NCBI GenBank assembly: GCA_030268105.1
Contig: BSDZ01000017.1
Coordinates: 2,646,001-2,710,000, forward strand
Direction: 5' to 3'
DNA from: Volvox africanus
Lineage: Eukaryota > Chlorophyta > Chlorophyceae > Chlamydomonadales > Volvocaceae
DNA: 64,000 nt
Shown here: positions 47,506-59,000 of the stretch, in pieces
Layout of the letters: every line of letters begins with the position of its first letter
How positions within the stretch are numbered: the stretch's first letter is position 1
The notes under the pieces: generated by a model
Seen by the model: the letters and a program-made list of their open reading frames with translations, nothing else
Told to the model about the DNA's origin: nothing
The model's database searches: none
Program-made: the position numbers and the translations under genes

Positions 47506-50394
47506 CTCATGCTCCACTGTAATCCTGGAAAGCTTATAAACATGTCACACCTTTTCTTTCTGTCGCATGTAGCATGTGTATGCCTGCGTTGGGTAGAGCT
47601 GGGTCAGGCGGTGCGCCGGCAAGGCATCTCCATCAGGAAGGTGTAACTAAAATTAAATTACCTCCTTCCATTGCAAATCCATTGGATCTATTGTTTCATC
47701 CTAAACCCTCAAGATATGCGGGTAGTAAAATCGAGCTACGCTGCAAATATTGACCGTGGAGCAATCTGTAGCTGAAAGCAAACGGATAACCATAAGATTC
47801 CGAGAGCGAGATGCAGTTGAAGTTATCACATTATTCAGGAAAACGAACTTGGAGGTCAGGTTTGGACAAGAGTCTCGGAGCGCAGGACGCTACAAATACA
47901 TCACAAATTCATTGCCAAACGCTTTTAAGATTGATGGTAGCATGCGATATAATAATTGCGAATTTGCATTTCCGTTATGTCATGCTTCCTGGGCATTCCA
48001 ATTTACCGACTTGCGTTACTAATGAATTCTTGTCAGATGGCCGTACGTGGATTTCCATGTGCTTGACTAAATTCCATGTCGCAAGCTTAGACATGTGCCG
48101 CAATTGAGCTCCCCATCACCCCGGCTAGGCATGATTTCCCCCGGCCAACAAGATTTACCCACTTAGCTCTCCGCCGGAAGTGTATGAAGGGGGATCGGAG
48201 CCGTATTAGCAACACGACGGCAATTCCCTCGTCACGGCCGTAAAATCGAGCGGGCGTCTGCGACCGTAAATCATGCAAGTTGAAAGAATAAAAATGAACC
48301 AAATTCGTTGGCCGGTCTAAAATGCGCCAGGTTGGCTTTCTTCTCCAGTGCATTAGTGCATTGTCCTATCAACGACACATAAATCAGCCCGCGGCTATGT
48401 TATAACTTGCAGTTCAGGTGTGCAGTAAAGTGTAGCATGTCAGGTTTGGAGATCGAGTTGCGCCGCTCGAGCCTTTTGGGGCATGCGACTTACAGTACAG
48501 GCATGCTCAATCCCGCACCAAGAAATGTCGCCGAAAGCAGCCAGACAATCCGCGCCAGGGCAATATTATTAAGCCCTTGTATGTATCGACCCTCGGGTAA
48601 CCCCGCCTTACTTTACCCGCCTGCTGCCTGCTGATGCTGATGCTGCCTGCCTGCTGCGCGCCTGCTTCACCCCAAGTCAGCTTACGGTGCATGCAGGTTA
48701 AAAAATCATTGACGGTATTGTGCAATCACACAGTCACCAACAGTCATCTTTACATGCGACGTTTCCAAACGTGCCCAATCAAAGCCCCCCATACGTACAC
48801 GGTCAGGCAGTCCACCACCCTCTCATTTAGCCAGGCAGGATTAACTATAAGATCCATCATCTTCGAAGGACGGCACACGTCAGCCATCATGCTGCATCAG
48901 ACAGCAGCCACGATAATATGTCCCAGCTGGACGGCGGAGTTACCCAGTCGGCGTGCACCCCGTGATGCAATACGTACCAAGTCAGCTTAAGCAGAACTTT
49001 TTTTGAATACTTTTCATCATCAGCAATCGATCCCAAGCCATTCAGGCAGCGGGCGGGGTGGTTGGAGCGTGGTGGATAGAGTGCATGAGTGATAACTACC
49101 TTGCTCTATCAGAAGGATATGAGTATGAGGTGCCATAAGCCCTACACTTCCTTTGTACCGCACATTTTGCTTTCAGATGCAGGTACACACCCACGTGGCG
49201 GCATCCCTACCTGCCTGCGACATCGATAATTCCCATCTATCCGTTAAAAAGCGGCATAATTGCAGAATCTTGGGGGATGGGATGGGGCTGCTGTACGTAC
49301 CATAGTTATAAATTTGTCATATGCCTCCACTGGTAGCCATAATAGACGTCGGCGGAATGCCAGCAGGATTGGTTTCCAGGTGCGCCTCGCTATATATGCG
49401 CCCGTAACGATGAAGTAAGCCCTCCGCCGTCACTCGCTGCTGCGTCGCCCCGTGATCCCGCTGCACGGCTTTATCGCTCGTGTACGTATGTAATAATGAG
49501 GTGCGCTGCTGTTGTATCATGCTATAAGAAAGAGCTCGCAAGTTAATGTCAGGATAACATCCTACGTGATAATTATCATGATACTACAGCTTCTAATAAA
49601 GCGTTGGGAACAAATAAATACGTTTAGTGGTATATAATTGCAACACCACTTCATTCATGGCAATTTGGTGCGTGGCTGGGCCGCTCTGCGCCATAGCAGG
49701 TGGGGACCAAGTATGTAGGTAACTTGCTTTGGGTCGAAAGGATGGCGGGGCGGGGCTAAATAGAAGGAAGGGGCGGGTAAACTACGGACGTAGATACGTA
49801 CTTCGGGTTCAGCACCGCATTACGCAGTAGATAGTCATCAGGGTGGAGTTTATTGCTTGGTCATCAAGCAACATAATTGGCGCGGGGGGAGCATCGCACG
49901 GTAAAACGTGCGTCTATTAACCGTCGTGCTATCTTATGCGTAGGTTCTCGGAATAAGAAGGCAGTTTCTTGGACGATAGTACGGTAAGTCGTACAGTATC
50001 CTCTCTTAAGGAGTGAGTTGTCATTCCACAGCTATTCGCGGTGTTATGACACATTATGGTATCCTGAATTCGCCGATGGCTTTTAACAGAATGTGTCATG
50101 GCCGGGCACTGGTCCAACTTGAAACAGTGTGCTGTTCATTGGCCCTTAGGAGTTTCAGGTTTTACAGGCAGGAGTTGCAGGGTTTTGTGGGGAGTTTCTG
50201 GTGGAGGTAGGTGCCAAGCCGATTAGCAGGGCGGCATAGGGTAAAGGGTTTAAGCCCGTTCACCAGGGCAGAATAGGGATTGGAGAGCCGGAGTGGAGTA
50301 TCACTGCCACGGCTCATCACGTTAACGATTGTGACGCACTAAGGACAAGAAGCAATTGTCTACAGATATATACCCTATGGATTATTTGTGCGTC
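47506..50394. other. Unassigned 2.9-kb stretch
   Basis: It may hold the 5' part of the minus-strand gene at 46096-47505. A minus-strand frame at 49317-49541 (for example AVQRDHGATQQRVTAEGLLH) has some coding character but could not be linked to other exons. Nothing else was recognised. Confidence 0.4.
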
Positions 50395-50471
50395 ATACAT
50401 ATATACATATATATATTTATATTTAATACAATGTTATAATTACAGATATAATTATAACATATATATTAAAT
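50395..50471. repeat. AT-rich simple repeat next to the LINE
   Basis: TATATA-type low-complexity sequence, including an inverted TTATAATTA...ATAATTATAA motif, ending exactly where LINE coding sequence begins. It probably marks the truncated 5' junction of the LINE in an AT-rich target. Confidence 0.7.
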
Positions 50472-51365
50472 GGCCCTGGCCCAGCTCTGACAACCTTCCT
50501 GCAAACCCAAATCCAGGACCAGCAAACAGCCCCAGTGGCACTCCAGGCACACTCAGGCCGACTGGTCACTAATCCAGCACAGCTACCACAGGTAGTAGCG
50601 GACTTTTGGGCAGGGGTATGCAGAGCCCCGGACTTTACCACTCCTGAAGATCGCCAGTCAGTGCTAACCCAGTTAGCAGCAGCCAACATCCGACTCCCTG
50701 AGAAAGCTGGCGAAGTGGTTGGGTCCCCGACAAACACTGCTGTGTCTGAGCTGGGGTTCGCACTGAAGAAGAGCCAGCCAGGCAAAGCACCCGGATGGGA
50801 TGGATCATCATCCCAACGGATCTGTACCGCAAGTCCTGGCCAGAGATTGGCCATACCATGACAGCCCTCTTCACGGCTATCGGCAAAACAGGGCAGGTGC
50901 CAACAGGCTTTCTGGATGGTATCATTAAGGTGCTTTACAAGAAGGGAGACCCCAAACAGCCTGGCAATTACCGCCCTATCACACTGCTTTGCTCGGACTA
51001 CCGCCTGCTGGCCAAGGTGCTGGTAAATCGCCTAGGTCCAGCCCTGGGACGAATCATCTGCCCTGAGCAGTCAGCATTTCTGCCCAAGAGGCTCATTGGG
51101 GCCAGTGTTCTCTTTCTACGCCATCTACCTCATCTCTTACGGAAATTGAACCGCCAAGGTCTGCTGGCCTTCCTGGACTTCGCGAAAGCTTATGACACAG
51201 TGGACCGCAACTTCCTGATGGGGGCGATGGAGGCAATGGGAGCAGGCCCACAGCTTTGCAGTTGGACCCGGATATTGCTTAGCAACGCGCGGGCAAGAGC
51301 CATGATGAACGGTTTCAAATCCAGGCTTGTTAAAATGGAAGCAGGGGTAAGACAGGGATGCCCCC
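50472..51365 (+). mobile_element. 5'-truncated non-LTR retrotransposon (LINE) reverse transcriptase
   Basis: Encodes the linker and first part of a LINE reverse transcriptase: SQPGKAPGWDG, IIPTDLYRKSW, then YKKGDPKQPGNYRPITLLCS, AFLPKRLIGASV, LAFLDFAKAYDTVDR (carrying the first catalytic Asp) and VRQGCPL. A frameshift lies near 50806. The copy starts abruptly at 50472 (endonuclease domain missing) and is cut after RQGCPL by LTR element C at 51366, before the FADD-type catalytic box. The rest of the LINE should lie beyond the transposon nest, outside the window. Confidence 0.9.
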
Positions 51366-52191
51366 TGTTGTGCTACGGTTTGTTGTCCGCTGATGCGTAG
51401 GTCGATGCGACCCTACAAGGCGAAGTGTTATCTTGATGAACGCATGAATGATCATTGCATATGAATGAACCTGCATGATATAGATGTATTCGCATACATT
51501 TATATGTGCATTTGGCATGTTATCATTATCCATCGCGACATCGCATCATGGCAAATCCGCCTAGCATGCATGAAATACCGAATCATTGAAGTGCGCATTA
51601 TGCTCGTGCTATGAAACGATAAGTAATATTATTTGACATAATATTACTTCATTACAGCACACGTTGAGAGCGCCGCACTCGTCGCGATGCATGCCTTGCA
51701 ACCGAATATCGTTATTCGGACCCTTGCATCATGCGAATGCCGGAAAGGCTTATACGTTGTTATGCGTAGACATCGCCTATACGCAGTAGGATTGTCACAC
51801 TTAGGATCGGCCTCCTAGTGTGAATCGTACGGCATTGCGATGCTGCGAGTATAACAGATGCGAGGACGGCTAAGCAAAAGAAGACATTCGATACCGGAGA
51901 ACACTCGTGTGTTCTACATTATTATTACTATACGCTATTCTACTTAGCCCGAGCTAAGCCTAAACTTCGCCGCCGCGTGATGATTGCTTGCTTCCGGCGC
52001 TGACGGCGATTACGTCCATTGCACCGCTTCGATCTGTAAGACTGTAAGTTATATCTCTTCTTGTTTGAAGTCTTCCGCTGTCTCTGTTTGCTCGCGCTTG
52101 TCTTGCTGTACTTGCAAGTGCTCGCGCATCGGTGTCGAAAGCCTTCAGACGCGCAGATACTTATGAGCAAACACGAAGGAGAGGTACAACA
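51366..52191 (+). repeat. 5' LTR of Gypsy element C
   Basis: 826 bp, starting TGTTGTGCTACGG and ending GGTACAACA, so the ends form the inverted TGTTGT/ACAACA typical of LTRs. It is followed by a leader and gag. It contains a 12-bp-arm palindrome (51621-51649) also present in the other two LTRs. Inserted in the LINE directly after CCCCC (51361-51365). Confidence 0.92.
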
Positions 52192-52657
52192 AATTGGTAG
52201 CGAGACCGGTTCGTTGCCTAACTGTCTCTCTTTGTCTAATCAGAAGTAGGTTCTTTCTATGGCGAGTTCCAGCGACGAACCACGAGGACCGCTAGATACT
52301 TTTGCCAAAGACCTAGGCCGCGCCGTTTTGGATGCTGCTGCTTCCGGTTTGTAATTGTTTAATTGCTTTTGCTTAGATTGCTGCACTTGTTGTGTAAGTG
52401 TACGCTCTGAGTCGCAGGTAATCTCAGTGCACCGGCATTGCTTGCTGTGGTGACTGAGACCGGCTTTCGTCCGGACCATTTGGCGAGTCTCATCGCCCAA
52501 ACTACGGAGATCAGGACTCAGCTGGGCAAGTACTTGCTGAGTTTACTGAATCTTCTCAAGAGTACTGTCGGTAGGCTCACCGAATCATTTTGTACTCTTG
52601 CCCTTGCGATAGAAGTCGGCTTCTATTACGCAAATCTAGGGTATTGCTTCGTGTTCC

Positions 52658-53212
52658 ATGTCCGTGGAACGTGATGATACGCCGCACACTAGCTTAGCTA
52701 GCCAACCCGATTTTGTTGTGGCTGCTAGAGTGCCGGATAGAGGTCTTGAGACTGTTGGCACGCGAGCCACTCAAGAGCCCCTTGTCCTTCAGACCCCTGC
52801 TCACTTAATTGTGCCGCATTCAGCAGTTAATACGAATATGGACAACACTGCTGGTCCACGGGTTCTGCCATTACCTCAAGCGCGAGGTCACGATGACATT
52901 CCTGAGGTGATGAGATTGTCAATTCCCGTTCCTAGGCTCAATATCTCGCTGACTGAAAAGACACCAGGACATAGCATAGCCGATGCAACTCGTGCGTACG
53001 TGCGTGACGCTAAAAAGTATCTCCAGGCTGTTCATGCTGGCGATAATGATGGTATCAGGTGTCTCTTCGTTGGTAACACCCTCGAGGGCTCAGCGAAGGA
53101 CTGGTATCGTGAATGGACCACTGCCCGGGGCGACTATACTTTTGACGCACGTGATGTGGAGGCTCGTAAGGTCTTGGCGGCGTCATGGGGTCGGGGTGAA
53201 AATGTACCTGCA
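52658..53212 (+). pseudogene. gag: Gag of Gypsy element C, truncated
   Basis: Starts with ATG (MSVERDDTPHTSLASQPDF) and follows gag of copies A and B closely (LNISLTEKTPGHSIADATRA, FVGNTLEGSAKDWY). Compared with copy A it lacks 15 codons after TFD and a few more after VLAA, and it is cut at 53212 by the LTR of element A. The remainder of element C is not in the window. Confidence 0.9.
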
Positions 53213-54034
53213 TGTTGTGCTACGGTTCATTTCCCGTCGACGCGTAGGTCGACGCGATCCTATGAGGCGAAGTGCTTGTGATGAACGCATTGCATATGAA
53301 TGAATCTGCATGATATAAATGTATTCGTGTACATTTATATATGCATTTGGCATGTTGTCATTAACCATCGCGACATCGCATCATGGCAAATCCGCCTAGC
53401 ATGCATGAAAGCCCGAAGCATAGAAGTGCGCATTATGCTCGTGCTACGAAACAATAAGTAATATTATCTGATATAATATTACTTCATTACAGCACACGTT
53501 GAGAGCGCCGCACTCGTCGCGATGCATGCCCTGCAACCGGATATCGTTATCCGGACCCTTACATCATGCGAATGCCGGAAAGGCTTATACGTTGTTATGC
53601 GTAGACATCGCCTATACGCAGTAGGGTTGTCACATCTAGGATCGGCCTCCTGATGTGAATCGTACGGCATTGCGATGCTGCGAGTATAACAGATGCGAGG
53701 ACGGCTAAGCAAGATAAGACATTCGATACCGGAGAACACTCGTGTGTTCTATATTACTATTTCTATACACTATTCTACTTAGCCCGAGCTAAGCCTGAAC
53801 TTCGCTAATCACCGCCGCGTGATGATTGCTTGCTTCCGGCGCTGACGGCGATTTCGTCCATTGCATCGTTCTGATCCGTAAGACTGTAAGTTATATCTCT
53901 CTTCGTCTTGAAGTCTTCCGCTGTCTCTGTTTGCTCTCGCTTGCCTTGCTGTACTTGCAAGTGCTCGTGCATCGGTGTCGATAGTCTCCAGACGTGCAGA
54001 TACTTATGAGCAAACGCGAACGAGAGGTACAACA
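53213..54034 (+). repeat. 5' LTR of Gypsy element A
   Basis: 822 bp, TGTTGTGC...GGTACAACA, closely matching LTR C and LTR B. It includes the 12-bp-arm palindrome at 53456-53484. It sits directly in the gag gene of element C. The pair of this LTR should lie beyond the window, because element B interrupts element A. Confidence 0.93.
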
Positions 54035-54037
54035 ATT

Positions 54038-54055
54038 TGGTATCGAGACAGGTTC
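54038..54055 (+). promoter_or_regulatory. Primer binding site of element A
   Basis: TGGTATCGAGACAGG begins 3 nt after the LTR. TGG is the complement of the CCA end of a tRNA, as in other LTR elements that prime minus-strand synthesis with a tRNA. Element C has the related TTGGTAGCGAGACCGG at the same place. The tRNA species was not determined. Confidence 0.7.
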
Positions 54056-54500
54056 GTTGCCTAACTGTCTCTCTTTGTCTAATCGGAAGTAGGTTCTTTC
54101 TATGGCGAGTTCCAGCGACGAACCACGAGGACCGCTAGATACTTTTGCCGAAGACCTAGGCCGCGCCGTTTTGGACGCCGCCGCTTCCGGTTTGTAATTG
54201 TTTAATTGCTTTTGCTTAGATTGCTGCACTTGTTGTGTAAGTGTACGCTCTGAGTCGCAGGTAATCTCAGTGCACCGGCATTGCTTGCCGCGGCGACTGA
54301 GACCGGCGTTCGTCCGGACCAGTTGGCGACTCTCATTGCCCAAACTACGGAGATCAGGACTCAGCTGGGCAATTACTTGCTGAGTTTGCTGAATCTTCTC
54401 AAGAGTACTGTCGGTAGGCTCACCGAATTGTTTTGTACTCTTGCCTTTGCGATAGAAGTCAGCTTCTATTACGCAAAACTAGGGTATCGTTTCGTGCTCC

Positions 54501-55736
54501 ATGTCCGCGGAACACGACGATACGCCGCACACTAGCCTAGCTAGCCAACCCGATTTCGTTGTAGCTGCTAGAGCGCCGGATAGAGGTCTTGAGACTGTTG
54601 GCGCGCGAGCCACTCAAGAGCCCCTTTTCCTTCAGACCCCTGCTCACTTAATTGTGCCGCATTCAGCAGTGAACACGAATATGGACAACACTGCTGGACC
54701 AAGGGTTCTGCCATTACCTCAAGCTCGAGGGCATGATGACATCCCTGAGGTGATGAGATTGTCGATTCCCGTTCCTAGGCTCAATATTTCGCTGACCGAC
54801 AAGACACCAGGGCATAGCATAGCCGATGCAACTCGTGCGTACGTGCGTGACGCTAAAAAGTACCTCCAAGCTGTTCATGGTGGCGATAATGACGGTATCA
54901 GGTGTCTCTTCGTTGGTAACACCCTCGAGGGCGCAGCGAAGGACTGGTATCGCAATTGGACCAACGCCCGGGGCAGCTATACTTTTGACGAGTTGGTCGC
55001 CGCTTTGCTCGCACGATTCGCTACTGAGGTTCAAGCACGCGATGTGGAAGCTCGTAACGTTTTGGCAGCGGGTAGCTACCACATGCGTCGGGATGAAAAT
55101 GTACCTGCGTACCAGTCACGCTTCGAAGCACTTGTGACTCCCATTGCTGACCTCACCGAATCTGAGCGTGTCTTTTGGTTTAGGCGAGGCCTAACGAAAC
55201 TTTTGGCTAAATGGTGCGCCACTGACTTGGTTGGAGCGCAGATCAAGTCGTATGACGCGTTGGTCGCTTTTGCTAAGGGCGCGGAGATACGACTTCTTGC
55301 CGGCGAGGAAGAAGTCAAGTCTGCCCCTCGTGCAAATGCCGTGCAAGTGCAGGATCCGCTTGGGGAAGCTGTAGCTCTCGACCAGGACCTCGGCGCGACC
55401 CGCCCCACGCCTACTGCCGCGACGCGACGCAGCAACGGGCAACGCAAGGCGCGCGGGGGCGCTAGCTCGGGTGTCCGTGGTACAGGAGGAGCAGGTCCGA
55501 GCTCGGACCCAGCTAGGAACAGGAAGCGTGGTGGTGCGCCGTCGTCGGCAGCCGCACAGCGTTCCGACCCCAACGCGAAGCGTACTCGTACGGACGACAC
55601 ATTTATGCCAAAATGGAATTGCAATCGTTCCGAATTCGAGCGTCGAAAATTGGCCAACGTTTGTCTACGGTGTGCGGAGAATCATTCCACGAAGGATTGC
55701 CCTCTAATGCCGCCGTTTGTACCTCAGCCGAAATAG
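54501..55736 (+). CDS. gag: Gag polyprotein of Gypsy element A
   Basis: 411 codons from ATG 54501 to TAG 55734-55736, preceded by a 466-nt leader after the LTR. Structure: a variable N-terminus; a capsid-type helical region at about residues 95-270 (for example EGAAKDWYRNWTNARGSYTF); a basic Ala/Arg/Gly-rich stretch with RNRKRGG and NAKRTRTDD; and a zinc knuckle CLRCAENHSTKDC (C-x2-C-x3-H-x4-C) near the C-terminus. It would form the particle and bind RNA. The stop is a single TAG with pol continuing in the same frame. Confidence 0.92.
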   Translation: MSAEHDDTPHTSLASQPDFVVAARAPDRGLETVGARATQEPLFLQTPAHLIVPHSAVNTNMDNTAGPRVLPLPQARGHDDIPEVMRLSIPVPRLNISLTDKTPGHSIADATRAYVRDAKKYLQAVHGGDNDGIRCLFVGNTLEGAAKDWYRNWTNARGSYTFDELVAALLARFATEVQARDVEARNVLAAGSYHMRRDENVPAYQSRFEALVTPIADLTESERVFWFRRGLTKLLAKWCATDLVGAQIKSYDALVAFAKGAEIRLLAGEEEVKSAPRANAVQVQDPLGEAVALDQDLGATRPTPTAATRRSNGQRKARGGASSGVRGTGGAGPSSDPARNRKRGGAPSSAAAQRSDPNAKRTRTDDTFMPKWNCNRSEFERRKLANVCLRCAENHSTKDCPLMPPFVPQPK

Positions 55737-58117
55737 GGGCTTGCCCGGGTTCCTGTGGAGGGGGCACCACCCGGGATTTCTGAACTAACGCGTGGTCGGT
55801 GGTCATCCTTACGGCCAGCCGTTAAGGCATTGTTGCCTTGTGTACTTGGACACATCGAGCGAGTCATTGCGCGACGCATCACGCTTGACGGACGCACGGG
55901 ACTTCTCTGCTTCGACCCGTTGTGTAATTTGTTTACACCTCGCCGTCCCCTGTCGTCTATCGATCTGTCCAACCACGTGGTTTTGTTCATCCCCTCGTCT
56001 CTGCGTGAGATGTCGGAACAGTTGGCCATGTACAGGAGGTGTAGGCGTCAATATCCAGACACTGCCGCATGTGTATTACTCCCCGCTTTCTGTCGGCGCA
56101 AGGCAGAGGCATCGTTAAGGGGTATGCGGCATGTCCACTGGTTCGAGCCGGGCACCGTTTTGTTTAATGGTGTGGATCGGGAGGGTACGTTGGCTCCGTG
56201 GCCACACCTATCCTACTCGGTTGACGTTTGGTACGAAGCTCCTGATGGGGGTGCCGTTGGTTACGGACCCGCCTTAAGTGCACTGACGTTGTCTGCTGGG
56301 CAGTCGCTCGTAGATAACCGTGTCCCTGTGGTTCAGATCGGTTTGAATGGCCGTACTCTGAAGGCACTTGTTGACACCGGTGCCAGCGACGACTTCATCT
56401 CTGTCACAGAGGTGAATGCGCTGGGGTTGTCCCCAGAGTCGTCTGATTGTACACAGGTTACCCTTGCTGACGGGGGTAAGCATCCCATCGTGGGCAGGAT
56501 TACCCTTAGCCTATCGTTAGGCCCTTTGCGTGTTGTGACCCGGCCGTACGTGCTGCAGGACTTAGCAGAGACTGCACCGTACATAATGGGGTCTTCGACA
56601 TTACGACAGTACCGCGCGCGCATCGACATGGAGACCGCAACCCTGCATATGTGCAAGGGTACTCTGTCGATTAAGGTACCTTTCCTGTCGTTCGAACATG
56701 TCACACCAAAGGAGGGCGAAACTGAGGCGGTGCCTATGGTTAATTTCGCTGTGACCGCAATGGCCGCGCGAATCGAACCAGAGCTAGGAAGGGTGCCCAC
56801 GGACTGCTTTTGAGGCCGCGGGTGAGCTGTTGTGTCACCACCGCGCAGATTTCTGCGGATCCTGAGGTTGAGGCCCTACTGTCGCAGTATGAGGACGTCT
56901 TTAAGGATATCCCTGGCCTACCACCTATGCGTCCTGTTGATCACACAATCCCTCTCATGCCTGGAGCGCAGCCTACAGCCCGGCCAATGTACAGGTTGAG
57001 TCCATTGGAGCTGGATGAGGTGAAGCGCCAGGTGACGGATTTGCTCGTGAAGGGTATGATACGCCCCAGCACATCCCCGTATTCTGAACCGATTTTGTTT
57101 GTCGGTAAGAAGGATGGGACCTTGCGCATGTGCATTGATTATCGGGGGTTAAATGCGAATACGGTGAAAAATCGCTACCCTTTGCCACGCGTTGACGACC
57201 TGTTGGATAAGCTGAAGGGCTCGGCTTATTTTTCCTCAATTGACTTACAACAGGGCTACAATCAGATTCGCATCGCTGCCTCTGATATCCCGAAAACCGC
57301 TTTTCGGACGCCCTTCGGTCACTTTGAGTATACGGTCCTATCATTTGGTTTGACTAATGCCCCTGCGACGTTTCAGGCGGTTATGGACCGAATGTTTAGG
57401 CCGTTTATCGACAGGTTCGTTGTTTGCTACCTGGATGACATCTTGGTATATTCTAAGACGCGCGAGGAGCACTTGGAGCATCTTCGGCTCGTGCTCGACG
57501 TTATGAGGCGGGAGCAATTGTTTGCTAAACGCGCCAAATGCTTTTGGGCACAGCCTCAGGTGGAATATTTGGGCCACATTGTGTCGGCTACCGGTGTAAA
57601 GATGGACCCGCGGAAGGTCGCCGTGGTTCGCGATTGGCCCGCGCCTCAGAACCTCACGGAGCTGCGTAAGTTCCTTGGCTTGACCAATTATTTCCGAAAG
57701 TTCATCGAAAAATATTCCATCATTGCGGCCCCGCTTACTAACTTAACTCGCAAAGGCGTTTTCGTTTCGCTCGAGTCGTGGACGTCGCAATGCCAGCGGG
57801 CATTCGAAGAGCTCAAACGAATCGTTGCTGAAGATGTCACCCTTGCATTCCCTGATTACTCGTTGCCATTTCGTGTTGAGGTAGTGTCTGATGCCTCCAT
57901 ATTTGGAAGCGGCGCTGTATTGTTACAGGAAGGGCGACCGATTGCCTTCACGAGTAAGAAGTTTTCTGGTGCGGAGATTCACTACACCACCGGGGAACAG
58001 GAGCTTCTGGCCGTGCTGCATGCTTTAAAGGAATGGCGCTGTTACCTCGAGGGACGCCCGTTTACTTTAAAGACTGACCATAAGCCCCTAACGTTTTTGC
58101 AAAGCGTTCCAACGTTG
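55737..58117 (+). pseudogene. pol: Pol of Gypsy element A, frameshifted and truncated
   Basis: In frame with gag after its TAG. Aspartic protease motif [13 protein letters not shown] at ~56368-56400. A 31-bp deletion relative to copy B, near 56789, shifts the frame and leads to TGA at 56811-56813. The second frame holds reverse transcriptase ([20 protein letters not shown]; catalytic YLDD at ~57430) and RNase H ([13 protein letters not shown]), and is then cut at 58117 by the LTR of element B. Integrase and chromodomain are missing from the window. Confidence 0.93.
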
Positions 58118-58941
58118 TGTTGTACCTCTCGTTCGCGTTTGCTCATGAGTATCTGCACGTCTGGAGACTATCGACACCAATGCGCGAGCACTTGCAAGTA
58201 CAGCAAGGCAAGCGAGAGCAAACAGAGACAGCGGAAGACTTCAAGACGAAGAGAGATATAACTTACAGTCTTACGGGTCAGAATGATGCAATGGACGAAA
58301 TCGCCGTCAGCGCCGGAAGCAAGCAAACATCACGCGGCGGTGATTAGCGAAGTTCAGGCTTAGCTCGGGCTAAGTAGAATAGTGTATAGAAATAGTGATA
58401 TAGAACACACGAGTGTTCTCCGGTATCGAATATCTCGTCTAGCTTAGCCGTCCTCGCATCTGTTATACTCGCAGCATCGCAATGCCGTACGATTCACATT
58501 AGGAGGCCGATCCTAGATGTGACAACCCTACTGCGTCTAGGCGATGTCTACGCATAACAACGTATAAGCCTTTCCGGCATTCGCATGATGCAAGGGTCCG
58601 GATAACAATATCCGGTTGCAGGGCATGCATCGCGACGAGTGCGGCGCTCTCAACGTGTGCTTTAATGAAGTAATATTATATCAGATAATATTACTTATCG
58701 TTTTGTAGCACGAGCATAATGCGCACTTCAATGCTTCGGTTATTCATGCATGCTAGGCGGATTTGCCATGATGCGATGTCGCGATGGATAATGACAACAT
58801 GCCAGATGCATATATAAATGTATGCGAATACATTTATATCATGCAGATTCATTCATATGTAATGCGTTCATCACAAAAGCACTTCGACTCATAGGATCGC
58901 GTCGACCTACGCGTCGATGGGAAATGAACCGTAGCACAACA
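58118..58941 (-). repeat. 3' LTR of Gypsy element B
   Basis: 824 bp in reverse orientation: it ends with GGTACAACA at 58118 and begins TGTTGTGCTACGG at 58941 on the minus strand. A polypurine tract borders it at 58942-58956, which identifies it as the 3' LTR of the minus-strand element. The palindrome seen in the other LTRs is at 58668-58696. Confidence 0.94.
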
Positions 58942-58956
58942 ATTATCCCCCCTCCC
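58942..58956 (-). promoter_or_regulatory. Polypurine tract of element B
   Basis: On the minus strand the sequence immediately upstream of the 3' LTR reads GGGAGGGGGGATAAT, the purine run that primes plus-strand synthesis in LTR retroelements. Confidence 0.85.
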
Positions 58957-59000
58957 GTATGCAGCGTCCTCGCTGCATCATACAGCATCGACTGCAGGGG

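Noticed and set aside
51366..58941. CRISPR-like or satellite array because of three repeated ~820-bp blocks
   Set aside because: The blocks have LTR ends (TG...CA), a primer binding site or polypurine tract next to them, and gag/pol between them.
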